A stretch of DNA of 24,526 bases, taken from positions 6,985 to 31,510 of IMG/VR virus record IMGVR_UViG_3300001450_000146, one strand, 5' to 3'. The stretch's first letter is position 1. Each line of letters starts with the position of its first letter. Source of the stretch: a virus. Positions 21,346 to 24,526 of this stretch are shown in pieces. Both the position numbers and the translations under genes were made by a program. The notes beneath the pieces are model-generated. The model was not told the origin of the DNA. It searched no databases and saw only the letters and a program-made list of their open reading frames with translations.

Positions 21346-21611
21346 GGTGGGCTGTATTTATTATGGCGGCTTCACTGACCGCCTGTAGCTATAACCCTGT
21401 GGTTGATTTGAGGGCTTCTAAAGATGAAGCACAGGTATATCAAAGGGATTTAATGGAATGTCGTGAATTAGCGAAACAAATTGATTACTCAATATTCCCA
21501 ACAAACCATAAAGCCGTGGCAAGATGTTTGGCGGGTAGAGGTCATAGCGTTCTTGATGACTTTGGCTCTGGCAATAACTCATTCATACTTCAGCATTTGG
21601 CAAGACAATAG
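21342..21611 (+). CDS. Small lipoprotein
   Basis: This 89-residue protein has a type II signal peptide: positively charged start MRW, hydrophobic VFIMAASLT and lipobox LTAC with Cys15 as the lipidation site. The mature part (YNPVVDLRASKDEAQVYQRD, CRELAKQIDY, then CLAGRGHSVL) has two cysteines and looks helical and periplasmic. Phage lipoproteins may serve in superinfection exclusion or as outer spanins, but there is no transmembrane partner next to it. It starts in an ATGA overlap and is followed by a terminator. Confidence 0.82.
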   Translation: MRWAVFIMAASLTACSYNPVVDLRASKDEAQVYQRDLMECRELAKQIDYSIFPTNHKAVARCLAGRGHSVLDDFGSGNNSFILQHLARQ

Positions 21612-21615
21612 AGGA

Positions 21616-21638
21616 AGAGGGCTTCGGCTCTCTTTTTT
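21616..21638 (+). terminator. Terminator with TTCG tetraloop
   Basis: AGAGGGC, TTCG and GCTCTCT form a seven-pair stem with a stable TTCG loop, followed by TTTTT and ATTT. It ends the P3 unit right after the lipoprotein gene. Confidence 0.9.
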
Positions 21639-21664
21639 ATTTAATATTTTTTTAACTAATATTG

Positions 21665-21693
21665 TTGACATATGAAAACAGAAAGAGTAGTAT
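21665..21693 (+). promoter_or_regulatory. Shared-type phage promoter P4
   Basis: TTGACA (21665-21670), 17 bases and TAGTAT (21688-21693). It opens with the same 16 bases (TTGACATATGAAAACA) as P1 and P2. The predicted start at about 21699-21701 coincides with the 5' arm of the long leader helix. Confidence 0.8.
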
Positions 21694-21698
21694 GGAAT

Positions 21699-21832
21699 TG
21701 TAGATAAAGATTGAAATATGACAACAAGGTACGAGCAAACCGAACGTAAGCAATGTTAAGAAACTTTTGATTTCGACACAGGTAAGCCCCAAGAGGATGT
21801 TCAAAGCCCAAACTTTTCAAACTTTATCTACA
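21699..21832 (+). ncRNA. Structured 5' leader closed by a long terminal helix
   Basis: TGTAGATAAAGATTGAAA (21699-21716) pairs with TTTCAAACTTTATCTACA (21815-21832) in 17 of 18 positions. These arms enclose 98 bases with no real gene. The 5' arm begins where P4 transcription should start, so the arms form the base of an RNA domain that precedes the shared leader (21846-21861) and the gene at 21861. The interior has a 13-codon ORF from 21718 (MTTRYEQTERKQC) without a ribosome site, and repeated AGGTA elements. It does not resemble any riboswitch class I can name. Alternatives are an sRNA or a translational attenuator. Confidence 0.65.
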
Positions 21833-21860
21833 CTGAAAAAATAAAACCACGGAGGCGACC

Positions 21861-22046
21861 ATGAATATAGAAGAACTTGATTCAGAAACCCTTAAAAAGC
21901 TAGGCTTGAAAAAGCCAAGAATTAAAACATTTACTGCTCAACATGAGCGTAGATTTGCGATTAAGGTTCTTAATGTAATTTCAGAACTCTCACAATCAGA
22001 AAGAAACAGAGTTCTAAGACGCGCCATTCAAATGAATGACGTTTAA
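21861..22046 (+). CDS. Hypothetical small helical protein
   Basis: This 61-residue basic protein (ETLKKLGLKKPRIKTFTAQH, then VLNVISELSQSERNRVLRRA) looks like a small helical DNA-binding or regulator fragment. Its leader is ACCACGGAGGCGACCATG (21846-21863), the same two-module fusion as at 1585. It is the first coding sequence behind the structured leader and precedes the DUF932 gene. No family was recognised. Confidence 0.72.
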   Translation: MNIEELDSETLKKLGLKKPRIKTFTAQHERRFAIKVLNVISELSQSERNRVLRRAIQMNDV

Positions 22047-22070
22047 TCAGGCGACCAAAAGGAGATGAAG

Positions 22071-22946
22071 ATGGACGGCAATATCAATACCTTAAAAAAT
22101 GAATGGGACTTCCCTGTAGATACCTATAATTTATGGGCGGTTTCTGAAACAGAAAACAAACCAGATGTAGAGGTTCCGCCACAGATGTCTAGGGCTATCG
22201 TTAGAACGGACACCAATAAGGTCTTAGGTGTACATGGGTCTAAATATACCGCCATAAAACATGACGATGTGGTGAACAGTATACTGGACGCTGTGGCAGA
22301 TGCAAAAGTATCAAAAGACATGGATTGTAAAATTGATGTTTTAGAAGATGGCGCAAAAATGCGGGGCAGTATCTTGTTCAATGATTTGGTCATTGAGCCA
22401 GATGTTGGTGATTATGTGAGGTTCCAAGTTCTGTTTTACAATTCGTATGATGGCTCTTGGTCTTTTCAGCAATCAGCCAGAGGGTTTCGCCTTTGGTGTA
22501 AAAATGGTTGCGCCGATACAGACACTATAGCCGAAACAATTTCTAAACACACTAAAGGCATATCAGTAGAGGCTTCTGCATCTAAGATAACCGCTGGTGT
22601 TGATGCCTTCTTTAAGAAAAAAGAAATGTGGCAAGAGTGGATGAAAACACCTGTATCCAGACAAATGGCAGAGGATTTCTTTAAGGCAACCCTTTGCAAT
22701 ATCAAAAGCAAGACATCTACAATTAGATGGAATGAATCACGCCTTAACACATTGATGAGGTTGTGGGATGATGATTCAAATAAACTTGGCAAGAACAAAT
22801 GGGCTTTATATAACGCCATGACATATTGGGCGTCACATACAGGCGATACCCTGAAGCCTCACGTTACATCTAAATCAAGAGATTCAATGATAAGCGATGT
22901 ATTAACAATGCCAAGTTGGGAGAACACGAAACTAATTGCAGCATAA
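22071..22946 (+). CDS. DUF932 phage/plasmid protein
   Basis: This 291-residue protein matches the DUF932 family found in phages and plasmids: RAIVRTDTNKVLGVHGSKYTA near residue 44, FQVLFYNSYDGSWSFQQSA about 118-136 and RLWCKNGCAD about 140-149. Family members are of unknown function, sometimes thought to be involved in replication or in countering host defence. The ATG at 22071 has AAGGAG six bases upstream; the ATG at 22065 abuts it and is rejected. The leader contains AGGCGACCAAA (22049-22059), an 11-base match to the small RNA's element B. Confidence 0.88.
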   Translation: MDGNINTLKNEWDFPVDTYNLWAVSETENKPDVEVPPQMSRAIVRTDTNKVLGVHGSKYTAIKHDDVVNSILDAVADAKVSKDMDCKIDVLEDGAKMRGSILFNDLVIEPDVGDYVRFQVLFYNSYDGSWSFQQSARGFRLWCKNGCADTDTIAETISKHTKGISVEASASKITAGVDAFFKKKEMWQEWMKTPVSRQMAEDFFKATLCNIKSKTSTIRWNESRLNTLMRLWDDDSNKLGKNKWALYNAMTYWASHTGDTLKPHVTSKSRDSMISDVLTMPSWENTKLIAA

Positions 22947-22952
22947 TATATT

Positions 22953-22978
22953 GAGGGGCAGAAATGCCTCTCTTTTTT
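22953..22978 (+). terminator. Terminator after DUF932 gene
   Basis: GAGGGGC, loop AGAAAT and GCCTCTC form a seven-pair stem (one G-U), followed by TTTTTT. It begins six bases after the DUF932 stop and closes the P4 unit. Confidence 0.9.
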
Positions 22979-22991
22979 ATAGGAGTTAAGG

Positions 22992-23168
22992 ATGATTTTG
23001 CAAATGAGGACATTGTTAAACGTAACGGCTTCAATATTCTTACTATTCATTATTGTTATACTTTTTGAATGGGCTGTTTTAAATGCTGTATTGGGTTGCA
23101 AGACTTGGGACGAGGCAAAGTGGACAAGCGAAAGCTCTTGCGTTTCACTGAAACAATTACTGCGATAG
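22992..23168 (+). CDS. Small single-pass membrane protein
   Basis: This 58-residue ORF starts at ATG 22992 after TAGGAGTTAAGG. The first 33 residues form a hydrophobic helix (TASIFLLFIIVILFEWAVL) that should span the membrane. A soluble tail of about 25 residues with two Cys (GCKTWDEAKWTSESSC) follows and could be periplasmic with a disulfide. It occupies the gap between the terminator and the oxygenase gene with a proper ribosome site. No family was recognised; holin, lysis-control or exclusion roles are all possible. Confidence 0.6.
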   Translation: MILQMRTLLNVTASIFLLFIIVILFEWAVLNAVLGCKTWDEAKWTSESSCVSLKQLLR

Positions 23169-23177
23169 GAGGATTAA

Positions 23178-23753
23178 ATGAGCATGGTCATACCGCCAAA
23201 CCATAGACAGGGCGAATTAGGTGTTATTAGCCCATTGGAATTAGACAAAGTTCAATGCAGAGATATTATAGAACTTCACAAAGACCCACAAAATGTTCAC
23301 AAAACAGCAAGGATAAACGCTGAAAATTCAAATGTTGTGGATTTAAAAACAAGAGATACAGATGTTTGGGTTATCCATGAAGACCATAATTGGGTTGATG
23401 CTTTAATCTGTACTGCCGCTTTGACAGCTAATCAAACATTTGAATTGAACATAAGCGGGTTAATGGAACGCCCTCAATTACTTCGATATAAAGCACCATC
23501 CAACGGATATGATTGGCATATGGATATTGGGAGAGGTGATGCCTCAACCAGAAAAATAAGCATATCAATATTGCTAAACGATGATTATGAGGGCGGCGAA
23601 CTAGGATTCTTCATAACAGGTGACCAATCAATTAAGCCTGACACTGGACAAGCCATAGCCTTCCCATCGTTTTTGCCTCATAGGGTTACACCTTTAACCA
23701 AAGGCATCAGGTGGTCATTGGTATGCTGGATTACAGGTGAACCATTTAGATAG
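23178..23753 (+). CDS. 2OG-Fe(II) dioxygenase (prolyl-hydroxylase-like)
   Basis: This 191-residue oxygenase carries the full iron and 2-oxoglutarate site: WHMDIG (H114, D116), FLPHRVTP (H168) and IRWSLVCW (R178 binding 2OG). GGELGFF (about 139-145) is the usual strand before the second metal ligand. This arrangement fits the small prolyl-4-hydroxylase and PKHD-type group common in marine phages, not TET/JBP enzymes. The substrate is unknown. It has a very strong ribosome site (AGGAGGATTAA). Its stop overlaps the convergent minus-strand gene by eight bases. Confidence 0.88.
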   Translation: MSMVIPPNHRQGELGVISPLELDKVQCRDIIELHKDPQNVHKTARINAENSNVVDLKTRDTDVWVIHEDHNWVDALICTAALTANQTFELNISGLMERPQLLRYKAPSNGYDWHMDIGRGDASTRKISISILLNDDYEGGELGFFITGDQSIKPDTGQAIAFPSFLPHRVTPLTKGIRWSLVCWITGEPFR

Positions 23754-24006
23754 AGTTCTGTTGCTTTACAGATAAGGGATGTTCTTTTTCAACCATAAGC
23801 CCCGCAAGGGTAACAAGCCTATCCTTTTCACGCATACCCTTTTCTGTGACGTTTAAAGCCCCGCCAGCCTCATTAACGAACCCTTCGCTTATCAACACAC
23901 CTAAAATGAAGTCATACGGCTCTCTGCCGCTTAAAACGGCGATAAGGCCACCAAGCCTAACATTCTGCACATTAGATAACCCTGTGCGGCTTTTCTTCCC
24001 AGACAT
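23746..24006 (-). CDS. Hypothetical small winged-helix-like protein
   Basis: This 86-residue protein starts at the ATG in a TAATG overlap with the membrane gene's stop (24006). The sequence GREPYDFILGVLISEGFVNE, then ALNVTEKGMREKDRLVTLAG suggests a small winged helix. A longer frame upstream runs inside the membrane gene and is rejected. It sits behind a membrane protein at the edge of a likely lysis or structural block. No family was recognised. Confidence 0.68.
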   Translation of the reverse strand: MSGKKSRTGLSNVQNVRLGGLIAVLSGREPYDFILGVLISEGFVNEAGGALNVTEKGMREKDRLVTLAGLMVEKEHPLSVKQQNSI

Positions 24007-24383
24007 TACTTTTTGAATCCCTTGAGGCCGCGTATTCCAAATGAAGCACCTATACTCGCGTACATAGCCCACTGGAACCATTCTGGTGTGCGAGATAAGG
24101 CGGCGAACCCATCCTCAACATATTGCTGGGTGAACGGAATAAAGCACATGGCAATTATGACAATAAAGAGAATAGTCCAAGCTTCGTCTTTCCATGAGTT
24201 GTCTGATGATTGAGCCATAATCTTTTCCCAGCCAGCCTCATGCGTAGCCATCGTGACCATAACCTGTGATTCCGCTTCAGCCCTTGCCTTGGCTACTGCG
24301 CCTTTGGCTTTGGTTTGCTCAACCTTAGATTCCATCCATGACCCAGCTAAATTAGCAATTGGACCTATAAGAGCCTGTAGCAT
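24006..24383 (-). CDS. Holin-like membrane protein
   Basis: This 125-residue protein has an N-terminal amphipathic helix (MLQALIGPIANLAGSWMESK) and an Ala- and Lys-rich coiled coil (QTKAKGAVAKARAEAESQVM). Two hydrophobic segments follow (about 69-86, AWTILFIVIIAMCFIPF, and about 106-119, FQWAMYASIGASFGIRG), with a basic tail. That layout matches phage and gene-transfer-agent proteins annotated as holins. The ATG at 24383 has GGAG eight bases upstream and overlaps the stop of the gene before. Function as a holin is a family-level inference. Confidence 0.72.
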   Translation of the reverse strand: MLQALIGPIANLAGSWMESKVEQTKAKGAVAKARAEAESQVMVTMATHEAGWEKIMAQSSDNSWKDEAWTILFIVIIAMCFIPFTQQYVEDGFAALSRTPEWFQWAMYASIGASFGIRGLKGFKK

Positions 24384-24523
24384 CACTTCATCTCCATCAT
24401 TGTTTCCATTTTTGTAATGCGTAGTTCAAGCTCTCGCACCCTTTGAATGTTTGCTTCAACTGCCGTAGGCGGCTTCCAGTTATCTATCCAGTCATCGTTT
24501 TCTTGGATTTCTTCCCAGTGCAT
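24383..24523 (-). CDS. Small coiled-coil protein upstream of holin-like gene (may continue beyond the window)
   Basis: This ORF encodes MHWEEIQENDDWIDNWKPPT followed by a helical end (IQRVRELELRITKMETMMEM), with a stop that overlaps the holin-like start as TGATG. The first ATG in view is at 24523, three bases from the window's edge, so the true start could lie outside. It is acidic then coiled-coil, 46 residues as seen. Short coiled-coil proteins of this kind occur before holin genes in other phages; no family name is assigned. Confidence 0.6.
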   Translation of the reverse strand: MHWEEIQENDDWIDNWKPPTAVEANIQRVRELELRITKMETMMEMK

Positions 24524-24526
24524 CTC

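Noticed and set aside
21718-21759. 13-codon leader peptide inside the structured leader
   Set aside because: No ribosome site, no run of a regulatory amino acid, and it overlaps other tiny ORFs; kept only as a remark.
21699-21832. Retron msr-msd, tmRNA or group I intron
   Set aside because: There is no reverse transcriptase nearby, no CCA-ending acceptor or tag ORF, and no intron core or interrupted gene. Only the terminal inverted repeat and a GATTTCGAC-like word are reminiscent.
1-24526. tRNA genes and integrase/attachment sites
   Set aside because: I looked for cloverleaf-like GTTCGAnTC arms with matching acceptor stems and for tyrosine- or serine-recombinase motifs and saw none; a tRNAscan-SE run would be decisive for the former.

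Overview
This window is a contiguous piece of a tailed double-stranded DNA phage or prophage genome. The packaging and capsid genes are of the HK97 type: a partial major capsid protein, prohead protease, portal, MuF-like head protein and both terminase subunits. Other genes include a T7-type primase-helicase, an exonuclease/ERF recombination set, a glycosyltransferase of the TET-associated type, and many small accessory genes. Codons are AT-leaning, and several genes resemble proteins I associate with uncultured marine alphaproteobacterial phages; that host guess rests on recall and is tentative. No integrase, tRNA, rRNA or CRISPR array is visible.

Layout. The minus strand from about 13277 down to 1 is a long operon-like run: replication initiator-like protein, primase-helicase, methyltransferase-like protein, an intergenic small-RNA candidate, ParB-like protein, glycosyltransferase, TerS, a small protein, TerL, portal, MuF-zincin, a small protein, then prohead protease and capsid. 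Many junctions are TAATG or ATGA overlaps. A five-gene plus-strand cassette (1137-2458) with its own promoter interrupts this run. Plus-strand units follow: 13379-13690 (zinc ribbon), 13779-15038 (four small genes, then a strong terminator), 16789-20373 (exonuclease, ERF, SSB-like, HNH and others, then a terminator), 20722-21611 (HTH regulator, lipoprotein, terminator) and 21861-22946 (DUF932, terminator), followed by a small membrane protein and a 2OG-Fe(II) oxygenase. Minus-strand blocks at 15044-16681 and 23746-24526 carry small membrane proteins, a DUF1064 nuclease and a divergent HTH repressor-like gene.

Regulation is the most unusual aspect. Four plus-strand promoters share a TTGACA...GAAAACA...TAnTAT layout. 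At least nine plus-strand genes share extended ribosome-binding leaders built from three modules: ACCACGGAGAC, AGGCGACCAAA and AACCAACGG. In the gap at 10204-10325 the minus strand has its own promoter, then exact antisense copies of all three modules, then a rho-independent terminator whose G-U pairs fit only the minus-strand RNA. I read this as a phage-encoded trans-acting antisense RNA of about 90-110 nt that could silence the whole leader family at once. A second anti-leader sequence sits in a hairpin loop just before the terminator at 15048-15085.

Other non-coding structure includes 49-bp-period iterons starting TGACGAT at two sites (7765-7881 and 20470-20661), a roughly 134-nt 5' leader closed by a 17-of-18-bp helix (21699-21832), and two regulator genes that look leaderless.
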